DNA of 64,000 nt. Origin: CP2-2F sp034432555 (GTDB lineage: Bacteria > Chloroflexota > Anaerolineae > Aggregatilineales > UBA2796). The notes under the pieces were generated by a model, which saw nothing but the letters and a program-made list of their open reading frames with translations, made no database searches and had not been told where the DNA came from. The stretch is taken from positions 1 through 64,000 of the forward strand of contig DAOUBW010000002.1 in the NCBI GenBank assembly GCA_034432555.1, written 5' to 3'. The position numbers were made by a program, and so were the translations under genes. Positions 18,357 through 25,259 of this stretch are shown in pieces (the first letter of the stretch is position 1; each line of letters starts with the position of its first letter).

Positions 18357-20729
18357 CTACTCGACGATCACTTTACGCGGCAGCGTCACAAAATCGCTGC
18401 CATCAGCCAAAGTCAGGCGCGCACCTGTCCGCAAGTCATAGATGCCGACGCGCACGGCTGCCTCACCACGATAATCTTTAACATGCCAGCTCAGCGCGTG
18501 CCGATCCTGCACATATTCGCCCGTCCGCCAACTGCTGGTTGGGCGCGCACCATCCATCGGCTCGGAATCGCTCTGGGCAAGCAGCCTGCCATCAGGCGCC
18601 ACCAGATGCACAAAGACAAGGTAACTGACAGGCAACGGTGACTCGGCGCGCCACAGCAGCGTTACAAGGTCGGGCGGCGCCTCTGCCGAGAACGTCTCAG
18701 CCAGATCGGCGGCAGCCAGTGCGCCTACTGCGCGCCATTCATCACGGCGAACTTGGACGCGGAAGGGCGCAGAATCCACGCGGATGGGCAGGCGCGGCGG
18801 CACGAAGATACGTGGCAGCGCATCCGTGTTTGGCGCAAAGCGCGCAACGCCAGCTTCAGCAGTCAGCGTGCCGAGCAACTGCGCCGCCGAACGCTGATCG
18901 CCTTTATAGAGCCATGCTGTCAGCGCCCACGCCTCAGCCTTGCGCGGCACGTTCAAGGCGAGGAAGGCAGTCGCTTGGAAGCCGTAGTCGCCTTGCCCAG
19001 CCGCAGTGCGCTGGCGATCATCGCGCAGATCGGCATCCGCCGCCGCATACATGCCGCCATTGCCGTCCATCAGACGCACGGCAATCCGCCAATCTTCGTC
19101 AAGCGGCACGCTATCTGTGTAGAAATCGAGGATCAGGCAAGCGTGATCAGCGCCCTGTGCGTGCAAAAAGGCACTGTGCCTGAAGCTAAGCCCGCCATTG
19201 GGTAGATCGAAAGCAGACGGCACGCCTGCCGTTTGCGGCAAATTTGGCGCAGCCAGCACCTCAGCCGCCGCTAACAGGGCGTAGCGATCTGTCCGCACGC
19301 CGCTGAGCGTCAAGGCGCTCTGCCAATTACCCACCGCGCCCAGCAAACACGGGAATGCGCCGCGCAAATCGGCAGGCAACTGATACCACGTGAAAACATC
19401 GGCGCTGCGCTTGCCTTGCAGCCCTTCGGCAAGCTGCATCCGTAGGCGCTCGGCACTGCTGTAGATCGGCACTTCGACAAAGGTCGCCCGCACACCAAGT
19501 TTTTCCTCATAATAATCGAGGCTTGGCTCCCAACCGTAAGGGATCACAATGGCGGCATCTTCCACCAGGCTGGTGTAGTGCTGCGCCATGCCGCGAAAGT
19601 CGTCATGCTGATAAATGGGCGTGCTGTAGGTCAGCCATGCCATGCGCCCCATGATTGCCACAGCAAGCAGGGCAGCCGTCAAGCGCAAAACAGGCATGGC
19701 AGCAGGCAGTTTGCCCTTTGCCAAACCCGCTGCCATCAGGATCAGGGTGGGCGGCGCGCCGAGCAAGAAATAGCGCGGGTGAAAATCTATGTGGGCGGCA
19801 AGGATGATCAAGAGCTGAAAGACGGGCAGCAGCAGCACCGCCGAAAGCAGCACCCACAAGCGCGCAGAGCGCCACAGCCACACCGCACGGAAAAGGCTGA
19901 AGGCTGCCAGCGCGCCGAACAGCGCACAGAGCAGCATCAGGGCGTCGTCCGCACCGACCAACGCTTTAATGCCTGTGAAGTAGGCTTGCCAAATCTGCCA
20001 GAGCAGATCAGGAGATAGCGACGGCGGCGTGTTGAGCGGTGTGCCTGTCGGGCGCTGCGTGAGCAGCCATGGCAGATAGAGCGCAAACAGCAAGCTCTGC
20101 AAGAGCAACCAACCGCGCAATCTGCGCCATGCGCCGCGCAGCAGCAAGCCGCCGATCACAGTCACGTTCAGCCACGCCACCAGCGGCACGCTCAAATTGT
20201 GTGACCACAACGCCGCCAGCGTGACGGCGAACAGCCACCACCACGCCCGATTGGACACGCGCTGCTTGCGCGGCACAAGGAATTCCGCCGCCAAAGCAAT
20301 CAGTAGCACGGTATAGATGGGCATTGGGATGTAGGCGCGTATCTCTTGGGCGAACACCCACAAGATCGGTGAGAAGGCGAGAAAAACGCCCGCCAGAGCG
20401 CCTGCCCACGCGCCAAACCAACGCTGCGCCAACCACATGCCACAGGCAACGCCGATCACGCCCATCAGGGCTGACCACAGGCGCACCGTCCAGACGGCAT
20501 CGCCAACGGCGCGCAGCCACAGCCCAATGCTGATGTTGAACAGCGGCGGCGCGTTCACATCCATGCCGCGAATGCCCATTTGCCCAAGCAGTGTGTAGGC
20601 GGGGTAGAGCGACCAGCCCTCATCATGCCAGAGGCTCTGCGTACCAAGCTGCCAAAGGCGCAGCGCAAAGGCTGCCAACAAGAGTGCAGCGTAGGCGAAC
20701 AGCACACGCTGACGGCTTGCCAACATCAT
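18357..20729 (-). CDS. GT39-type (dolichyl-phosphate-mannose mannosyltransferase-like) membrane glycosyltransferase
   Basis: A 790-residue GT-C enzyme expected to move a sugar from a polyprenyl-phosphate donor on the outer face of the membrane. The first helix is followed by the acidic catalytic-type motif LWHDEGWSLYPAY and then MDVNAPPLFNISIGLWL, typical of GT39/PMT_2. About 10-11 helices occupy residues 8-410. A C-terminal extracytoplasmic region of about 350 residues carries beta-rich segments ending in a DUF4832-like or carbohydrate-binding-like fold; I cannot name it. The start overlaps the DUF58 stop by 4 bp (ATGA), so the two are translationally coupled. Confidence 0.86.
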   Translation of the reverse strand: MMLASRQRVLFAYAALLLAAFALRLWQLGTQSLWHDEGWSLYPAYTLLGQMGIRGMDVNAPPLFNISIGLWLRAVGDAVWTVRLWSALMGVIGVACGMWLAQRWFGAWAGALAGVFLAFSPILWVFAQEIRAYIPMPIYTVLLIALAAEFLVPRKQRVSNRAWWWLFAVTLAALWSHNLSVPLVAWLNVTVIGGLLLRGAWRRLRGWLLLQSLLFALYLPWLLTQRPTGTPLNTPPSLSPDLLWQIWQAYFTGIKALVGADDALMLLCALFGALAAFSLFRAVWLWRSARLWVLLSAVLLLPVFQLLIILAAHIDFHPRYFLLGAPPTLILMAAGLAKGKLPAAMPVLRLTAALLAVAIMGRMAWLTYSTPIYQHDDFRGMAQHYTSLVEDAAIVIPYGWEPSLDYYEEKLGVRATFVEVPIYSSAERLRMQLAEGLQGKRSADVFTWYQLPADLRGAFPCLLGAVGNWQSALTLSGVRTDRYALLAAAEVLAAPNLPQTAGVPSAFDLPNGGLSFRHSAFLHAQGADHACLILDFYTDSVPLDEDWRIAVRLMDGNGGMYAAADADLRDDRQRTAAGQGDYGFQATAFLALNVPRKAEAWALTAWLYKGDQRSAAQLLGTLTAEAGVARFAPNTDALPRIFVPPRLPIRVDSAPFRVQVRRDEWRAVGALAAADLAETFSAEAPPDLVTLLWRAESPLPVSYLVFVHLVAPDGRLLAQSDSEPMDGARPTSSWRTGEYVQDRHALSWHVKDYRGEAAVRVGIYDLRTGARLTLADGSDFVTLPRKVIVE

Positions 20730-21631
20730 CGAATCACACCTAAGCGCCGCAGTTCAGACAAAATGAGCGTCTCCCATGGGCTGCCCGTCTCCACAGTGGC
20801 GTAGTGAATGCCGCGCTTGCGGCAGTGGGCTGTGATTTCATCGCGCCACGCTAACAAGCGTTGCATATACATCTGGCGCATCGGCGCGTCAATGGTCACA
20901 TCGGCTGTAGCGCCGCTCTCCACATCCACCAATTGCAGATCGCCCACCAAGGGTGGATCAATTTCTTCGGGCGAAAGCAGGTGGATGATCGCCACCTCAT
21001 GCCCGATGCCCTGCAAGGCTGTGATGCCGTCTTGCCAGCCGTTGGGCGCCAGCAGATCGCTGATGAACAGGCACAAGCCCGGACGTGGGACGCGCATGGC
21101 GTAATCGCGCAGCGCACCAACCAAATCAAGGTTGCCGGCAGGCTTCAGCGCGGCGATGTACTCCAACAGCGCCAGTGAGCGTCCGCGCCCGCGATGGGCG
21201 CCCCACGTCACATTTAGCCCCGCACCATACAGCGCCGTGACTGCCACATTATCGCCGTTTGCCAGTCCAATATAGGCAAGCGCCGCGCCAACGCGCTGTG
21301 CAAAACGGAATTTGTGGTGTGCCGCCTCGCCCTCACCTTCACGCGGAAAATCCATGCTGGCAGAGGCATCAATCAGCACATGCACCGAGAGGTCTTCTTC
21401 TTCTTCAAAGAGCTTGATGAAGGGACGTTCCAAGCGGGCAAAAACGTTCCAGTCCACACGGCGCAGATCGTCGCCGCGAGCGTAGTTGCGGTAATCGGCA
21501 AACTCTAGGCTGGTACCGCGCCGCACCGAACGCCGTTCGCCTTTCATCACGCCGGCGCGCACGCGGTTGGCGATCAGGCTCAGTTGGTCAAGCTGGCGCA
21601 GTGTTTTTTCATCGAAAAGGCGTTCCGACAT
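20726..21631 (-). CDS. DUF58 domain protein with VWA-type fold
   Basis: A 301-residue soluble DUF58 protein. The hallmark NYARGDDLRRVDWNVFARLE is present (about 51-70), followed by the VWA-like segment VHVLIDASASMDF with a DxSxS metal site and LFISDLLAPNGW. DUF58 proteins are commonly encoded beside MoxR ATPases and BatA-type proteins and are thought to act with them in assembling or remodelling envelope complexes. Here it leads a minus-strand operon with GT39, BatA-like and GT-C-like genes; MoxR is absent nearby. Confidence 0.9.
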   Translation of the reverse strand: MSERLFDEKTLRQLDQLSLIANRVRAGVMKGERRSVRRGTSLEFADYRNYARGDDLRRVDWNVFARLERPFIKLFEEEEDLSVHVLIDASASMDFPREGEGEAAHHKFRFAQRVGAALAYIGLANGDNVAVTALYGAGLNVTWGAHRGRGRSLALLEYIAALKPAGNLDLVGALRDYAMRVPRPGLCLFISDLLAPNGWQDGITALQGIGHEVAIIHLLSPEEIDPPLVGDLQLVDVESGATADVTIDAPMRQMYMQRLLAWRDEITAHCRKRGIHYATVETGSPWETLILSELRRLGVIR

Positions 21632-21711
21632 GGGCGATCCATCCTACAGCCATTTTGGGTAAGTATACACAGCGTTGGCAGATTGTCATCAGCCGCCGCA
21701 TTAGGGAGTGG

Positions 21712-21780
21712 TGAAAAGTGCGCCCCAACGCATAGCGAACCCCTATCCGCCTGCCCCTTTCTCGGCGGCAGTGTCACTCT
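21712..21780. repeat. Copy of a dispersed GC-rich intergenic repeat
   Basis: Contains CATAGCGAACCCCTATCC (starting about 21731) followed by a C-rich/G-rich imperfect palindrome (CTGCCCCTTTCTCGGCGG). The same CATAGC.AACCCCTATCC start occurs near 30270. It lies between divergent genes, outside any coding sequence. Confidence 0.5.
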
Positions 21781-21816
21781 AACGCCACTCCAACGATCTG
21801 CCAACTCACCGATCAA

Positions 21817-21846
21817 TTGACTAGAACGCATGTTCTAGTGTAGCAT
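21817..21846 (+). promoter_or_regulatory. Sigma-70 promoter of the terminase-like operon, with an SOS-type palindrome in the spacer
   Basis: TTGACT (21817-21822) and TAGCAT (21841-21846) are separated by 18 bp. The spacer contains the palindrome described in the next entry. The start point would be near 21853, upstream of the GTG at 21897. Confidence 0.65.
21821..21840. promoter_or_regulatory. Putative LexA (SOS) box, GAAC-N4-GTTC
   Basis: CTAGAACGCATGTTCTAG is an 18-bp near-perfect palindrome, with GAAC at 21824-21827 and GTTC at 21832-21835. The core matches the Gram-positive-type LexA operator GAACNNNNGTTC. It lies between the -35 and -10 hexamers, where a bound repressor would block transcription. 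A second copy of the core is in the ssb promoter in the same relative place. No lexA gene is in the window. Confidence 0.6.
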
Positions 21847-21896
21847 TGCTCAACGTCGCCGCCTTTCAACGCGGCGTGGGTGAAAGGATAATCGGT

Positions 21897-22490
21897 GTGA
21901 CGCCTGTACGCAAAGCGACACGGCACGGCTTTTACAGCCGCAGCCTCACGGAGGTAATCCAACTGCCGCCTAATCTGACGCAGCCGCACTTGGCGCACTA
22001 TTTTCAGGGCATGGCAGAGGCGTGCCTGACCCTTGCCGAGCGCCTGAGCGCGTGGGCAGGCGAACGCAACGGGCAGATCACAAGCGTGATCAGCAGCCTG
22101 ACGCGCCTTGCCACCGACCTTGAGCAGTTCAGCGCCACGCTGAATGCTGATGCGCTGCGCCCTTCGCCGCTGAGCAGCCTGCCCGCCGAAGACGTGGCAC
22201 GTCTGATCGCACAGCAGCAGCGCGCCCTAGAGCTTGCCCTCAGCCGCATTACATTAACGGTTAGCGCCCTCTCGAACGGTGAACCGTTGCGCGAAGATGG
22301 CAGCGGCTTAAAGGTCTACCGTGAGCTGGCAACGCTCATACGGCGCAGCAAAGGCATCGCCCAGACGCTTGCCACCAACCTACACTGGCTGCGCGCCGCG
22401 CAAGATAGCTTTGCGAACGACCTCTCGGCGCGCCTGTATGCCGCCATTGTGCAGGGCAACGACACAGCCGATGAAAGCGAGGGCGCCTGA
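21897..22490 (+). CDS. Unknown protein encoded directly upstream of the terminase-like gene
   Basis: About 197 residues, mostly predicted alpha-helical, not recognised. Long amphipathic helices (LAHYFQGMAEACLTLAERLSA, LIAQQQRALELALSRI, ELATLIRRSKGIAQTLATN) suggest a helical bundle or an oligomerising protein. The stop overlaps the next start as TGATG, so it is translationally coupled to the terminase-like gene; its position and helical nature would fit a small terminase subunit or adaptor, but no DNA-binding motif is evident, so this is only a suggestion. The GTG at 21897 is chosen because GAAAGGA lies about 8 bp upstream and because the TTG at 21846 lies inside the -10 element. Confidence 0.6.
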   Translation: MTPVRKATRHGFYSRSLTEVIQLPPNLTQPHLAHYFQGMAEACLTLAERLSAWAGERNGQITSVISSLTRLATDLEQFSATLNADALRPSPLSSLPAEDVARLIAQQQRALELALSRITLTVSALSNGEPLREDGSGLKVYRELATLIRRSKGIAQTLATNLHWLRAAQDSFANDLSARLYAAIVQGNDTADESEGA

Positions 22491-23932
22491 TGAGCTATCC
22501 ACGCCCATCCTTTTTACAATGGGCAGACTCACGCGGCGGCATGTATCTGCCCGATAAGCGGCTGCCGACGTTGGCGGCGTGGTCGCCCTATCAGCGCGCC
22601 ATCCTCGACCACGTCTTTCCGAGTGGCGATGCGCCGCTGCCCTACAGCCGCGTAGTGTGGAGCTGCCCAAAGAAAAGCGCCAAAAGCACGCTGGCAGCCG
22701 CGCTGCACCTGTGGTTTGCCCTCTTTGTGGAGGCGGGCGGCGAGCAGTACGTGCTGGCGAACGACCTTGACGGCAGCCGTAACCGCGTTTTTCGCTACGC
22801 GGTGCGCGCCCTTGAACATAACCCGATCTTGCAGCGCGGCGTGGATTGGCGCGCCACCCAAAACGCGATCCACCTTGCCAACGGCACGCTCATCCGCGCC
22901 ATTCCCAACGATGTGCGCGGCGAGGCGGGCGGCAACCAAACTTTTGCCAGCTTTGATGAGGCGTGGGGCGTCCTCCACGAGCGCAGCGTCCGCTTTGCCA
23001 CCGAGTTTAGCCCTGTCCCAACGCGGGCGAACAGCCTGATCTTCTACACGGGCTATCAGGGCTGGCAGGCGTCTTCGTGGTGGCACAACCTGATTGATGA
23101 CGGCTTGCGCGGCGCGCCGGTGCCTGCCCTTGCTCACCTTGAGAATGGTGACGGTGCGCCTGCTTGCTGGCAGAACGGCAGCCTGTTCGTCTACTATGAT
23201 CACGTGCCGCGCATGGCATGGCACACAGCCGACTATCTGGCGGAACAGCGCCGCCTGCTGCCAGAGCGCGAATACCTGCGCGTTTGGGAAAATCGGCGTG
23301 TGCAGGGCATGGATGCACTCTGCGCGCCTGAGACGTGGGACGCGCTCTATGATCCTAATCTGCTGCCGCTGCAAGATGGCGATCCGCGCTCGGTCGTCTT
23401 TGGCGTGGATGCTGGCACACATAGCGATAGCACGGCGTTGGTCGGCTGCACATGGGATGCCGAACGTGAGCAGATCGAAGTGATCTACTGCCGCGTCTGG
23501 ACGCCGCATGGGCAGCCGCTCAACCTGACGGAGAGCATCGGCGCGGCGCTGGCAGCGCTTGCACAGAGGTGCCGCATCGCTGCCGTCTACTACGATCCGT
23601 ACCAGATGATCGCCATCGCGGAGCAGGCAGCGCGGCAGGGCGTGCCGATGGTTGTCTTTGGGCAAGGCGCGGCGCGGACGCAGAGCGATTCACACCTGCG
23701 CGCGGTGCTGAATGCAGGGCGGCTGCGACACACGGGCGATGCAACGCTGCGCGATCACGTCTTGAATGCGGCGCTCAAGCACGCTGAGCGCGGCGTGCGC
23801 TTGGTGAAGGGCAGCGGGCGGATAGATGCCGCCGTCGCGCTGAGCATGGCAGCCTTAGGCGCAGTGCAGCGGCTGGGCAGCCCTGCCCATGCCCAGATGT
23901 TGGCAAATCCATTTTATAAAGAGAGTCTCTAG
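22490..23932 (+). CDS. Phage terminase large subunit-like ATPase/nuclease
   Basis: A 480-residue protein with the two-domain layout of phage DNA-packaging motors. The ATPase domain has a Walker A-like SCPKKSAKST (58-67), in which the Gly before Lys is Ala, and a Walker B-like FASFDEAW (D156, E157). The C-terminal RNase H-fold nuclease keeps the three acidic residues: VFGVDAGTHSDS (D307), AAVYYDPYQM (D369) and GRIDAAVALSM (D446). Terminases translocate DNA into capsids and cut it. No portal, capsid, protease or tail genes adjoin, so this is either a remnant or a domesticated motor. It is coupled to the gene upstream, and a small acidic gene follows 14 bp later. Confidence 0.82.
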   Translation: MSYPRPSFLQWADSRGGMYLPDKRLPTLAAWSPYQRAILDHVFPSGDAPLPYSRVVWSCPKKSAKSTLAAALHLWFALFVEAGGEQYVLANDLDGSRNRVFRYAVRALEHNPILQRGVDWRATQNAIHLANGTLIRAIPNDVRGEAGGNQTFASFDEAWGVLHERSVRFATEFSPVPTRANSLIFYTGYQGWQASSWWHNLIDDGLRGAPVPALAHLENGDGAPACWQNGSLFVYYDHVPRMAWHTADYLAEQRRLLPEREYLRVWENRRVQGMDALCAPETWDALYDPNLLPLQDGDPRSVVFGVDAGTHSDSTALVGCTWDAEREQIEVIYCRVWTPHGQPLNLTESIGAALAALAQRCRIAAVYYDPYQMIAIAEQAARQGVPMVVFGQGAARTQSDSHLRAVLNAGRLRHTGDATLRDHVLNAALKHAERGVRLVKGSGRIDAAVALSMAALGAVQRLGSPAHAQMLANPFYKESL

Positions 23933-23946
23933 CGAAAGGTGCGGCG

Positions 23947-24156
23947 ATGATCGAAGTTTCGTCAGCAGCACGTGCCTATTGGCGCGTCTTAGGTATTTTG
24001 GAAGGCTTGGCAGCCCAAATAGAACACCTTGAGGATTACTTGCCAAGCGATGATCGGCGTGTGGCAGATTGCTACGACGCGCTGGTGGAAGCTCTCGAAA
24101 TCTTTCAGCAGCAGGTGCGCCGCAGCATTGGCAGCGAGGAAGATGAGGATGGGTGA
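23947..24156 (+). CDS. Small acidic protein of unknown function, third gene of the terminase-like operon
   Basis: 69 residues, helical, with an acidic C-terminus (GSEEDEDG). Not recognised. It starts 14 bp after the terminase-like gene with AAAGGTG as ribosome site, so it is probably co-transcribed. The pattern of two helices (YWRVLGILEGLAAQIEHLED; CYDALVEALEIFQQQVRRS) suggests a small helical adaptor. Coding status rests on position, ribosome site and amino-acid composition. Confidence 0.6.
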   Translation: MIEVSSAARAYWRVLGILEGLAAQIEHLEDYLPSDDRRVADCYDALVEALEIFQQQVRRSIGSEEDEDG

Positions 24157-24199
24157 TCAAGGCGATCCTGACGCTTGCCCTACGCTTTGCTGAAGCGGC

Positions 24200-24228
24200 T
24201 TGCAACGCAAAACGCGCTTGGGTAGAAT
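24200..24228 (+). promoter_or_regulatory. Sigma-70 promoter for the Cys-rich exported protein
   Basis: TTGCAA (24200-24205) and TAGAAT (24223-24228) with a 17-bp spacer. The start would be near 24235, about 30 bp before the ribosome site of the gene at 24267. Confidence 0.65.
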
Positions 24229-24266
24229 ACACGGCGTTCTTTACCAAATTCAGGAGCGTTCCGCCC

Positions 24267-24737
24267 ATGTTGCCTCGTCCGCTTATCTCGCGCTTGTTGG
24301 CTGCTCTGATAGCCTTTAGCCTCTATATGGCAGGGTTCACCGCTTTCACCCTGACGCCGACCACAACGGCGAACGCCTGCAATCCGTGCGATTGCGAAAA
24401 TGACCGCCGCCATAACTGTATGGGTGGGCAATTTTATGCCGTTTACAGCAAAGGCACGCCCACTGGCTGCACCTTAGAAATTTACGCCATCGAGCCGAAC
24501 GGCAGCGGGCGCCGCCAATTGCGCTTCACCGAGCGCGATCTGGCGCGCTTTCCCACCAAAGCACAGAATTACCTGATCGCCGCCACCCGTGACATGCGCT
24601 TTGCGCTCTACCGCCTGTCCTCCGGCGAATTGCAGGTGAACGCTGGTCCCGATGTGGAAAATAAGGTGTACGTCACCATCATGAAGGGCTGCCCGGCTGC
24701 CGAAGTGCGCGAAGAGGTCTTCGTAACGCAGAAGTAG
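24267..24737 (+). CDS. Exported Cys-rich protein of unknown function
   Basis: 156 residues. A signal peptide (PRPLISRLLAALIAFSLYMAG, cleavage near TTTANA) is followed by a Cys-rich stretch ACNPCDCENDRRHNC and then a beta-rich domain of about 110 residues with two further Cys (PTGCTLEIY, MKGCPAAEV). The clustered cysteines could form disulfides or bind metal. I chose ATG 24267 because a promoter and CAGGAG lie upstream; a longer frame starting at a GTG that overlaps the previous stop would bury the signal peptide. A strong terminator follows, so this is a single-gene unit. Not recognised. Confidence 0.7.
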   Translation: MLPRPLISRLLAALIAFSLYMAGFTAFTLTPTTTANACNPCDCENDRRHNCMGGQFYAVYSKGTPTGCTLEIYAIEPNGSGRRQLRFTERDLARFPTKAQNYLIAATRDMRFALYRLSSGELQVNAGPDVENKVYVTIMKGCPAAEVREEVFVTQK

Positions 24738-24755
24738 TCTTTCAACACAGACAGG

Positions 24756-24782
24756 GCGGGAGATAACTCCCGCTTTTTTTCC
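24756..24782 (+). terminator. Rho-independent terminator
   Basis: GCGGGAG (24756-24762), loop ATAA, CTCCCGC (24767-24773), followed by a run of T to 24781. It ends the Cys-rich exported protein transcript. Confidence 0.9.
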
Positions 24783-24832
24783 GCCCGCAGGGAAAGGGGC
24801 GGCGGCGCTGCTCCCCCTCAGCCCTAGCTAGG
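24781..24832. repeat. Copy of the dispersed GC-rich intergenic repeat
   Basis: CCGCCCGCAGGGAAAGGGG followed by CGGCGGCGCTGCT. Core GC..GCAGGGAAAGGG is shared with the copies near 30300 and 34185. It directly follows the terminator. Confidence 0.5.
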
Positions 24833-24899
24833 AAAAGCCCACCATAACACAGCCTGTAACAACCGCCCGCACAGCTGTTATCTTTTTGAGTGTTGCTTA

Positions 24900-24928
24900 T
24901 TGACCCCTAGTTGGCGTATGGTTATAGG
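24900..24928 (+). promoter_or_regulatory. Sigma-70 promoter for the small basic protein
   Basis: TTGACC (24900-24905) and TATAGG (24923-24928) with a 17-bp spacer; start near 24935, 30 bp before the ATG at 24965. Confidence 0.65.
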
Positions 24929-24964
24929 TAGGGATAAATAGACGCCTGGCAGAAGGACTCTCGT

Positions 24965-25195
24965 ATGGAAACACCACCCAAGCGCCACACAGACGGTCAA
25001 CCAGAGCCTGAAGTTGACTGGTTGGCAGGCGATACCTTAATTGTGCCGCCGCCCAGCTTCCGCGAACGCCTGCAAGCTGCCCAGCGCGCCCGCGATACGC
25101 AGCAGACAGGTGCTGTGCCTTCTACGGAACCCGCTCAGGCGGAGGATGAGGCAAACCCTGCTAAGCGTAAGACAAAAGCCGCCCGACGGCGTTAA
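24965..25195 (+). CDS. Small protein of unknown function with basic C-terminus
   Basis: 76 residues, rich in Pro, Gln and Ala, with a strongly basic tail (AKRKTKAARRR). It looks disordered apart from PPPSFRERLQAAQRARDTQQ, a probable helix. A promoter and an AGAAGGA ribosome site precede it, which supports coding. The basic tail could contact nucleic acid. Not recognised. Confidence 0.6.
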   Translation: METPPKRHTDGQPEPEVDWLAGDTLIVPPPSFRERLQAAQRARDTQQTGAVPSTEPAQAEDEANPAKRKTKAARRR

Positions 25196-25205
25196 AGGCT
25201 GCCAT

Positions 25206-25234
25206 CGGGGTGATTGCTCAAGGTGATCACCCCG
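25206..25234. terminator. Hairpin between convergent genes
   Basis: CGGGGTGAT (25206-25214) pairs perfectly with ATCACCCCG (25226-25234), loop of 11 bases. There is no T-run on either side, so it may act as a weak or factor-dependent terminator between the small basic protein gene and the gene ending at 25260. Confidence 0.45.
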
Positions 25235-25259
25235 AAGCGTTCCTACGCCTTGCAGAGGG

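Noticed and set aside
22529..23665. A 378-codon open frame antisense to the terminase-like gene
   Set aside because: No ribosome site or domain; the plus-strand protein has a full set of motifs and is coupled to its neighbours.
21817..24156. An intact prophage around the terminase-like gene
   Set aside because: No portal, capsid, tail, integrase or lysis genes occur on either side; flanking genes are chromosomal, and no attachment repeats were seen.
23947..24156. Small acidic gene as an antitoxin of a toxin-antitoxin pair
   Set aside because: No toxin-like partner overlaps or adjoins it; the neighbours are a terminase-like protein and an exported protein.
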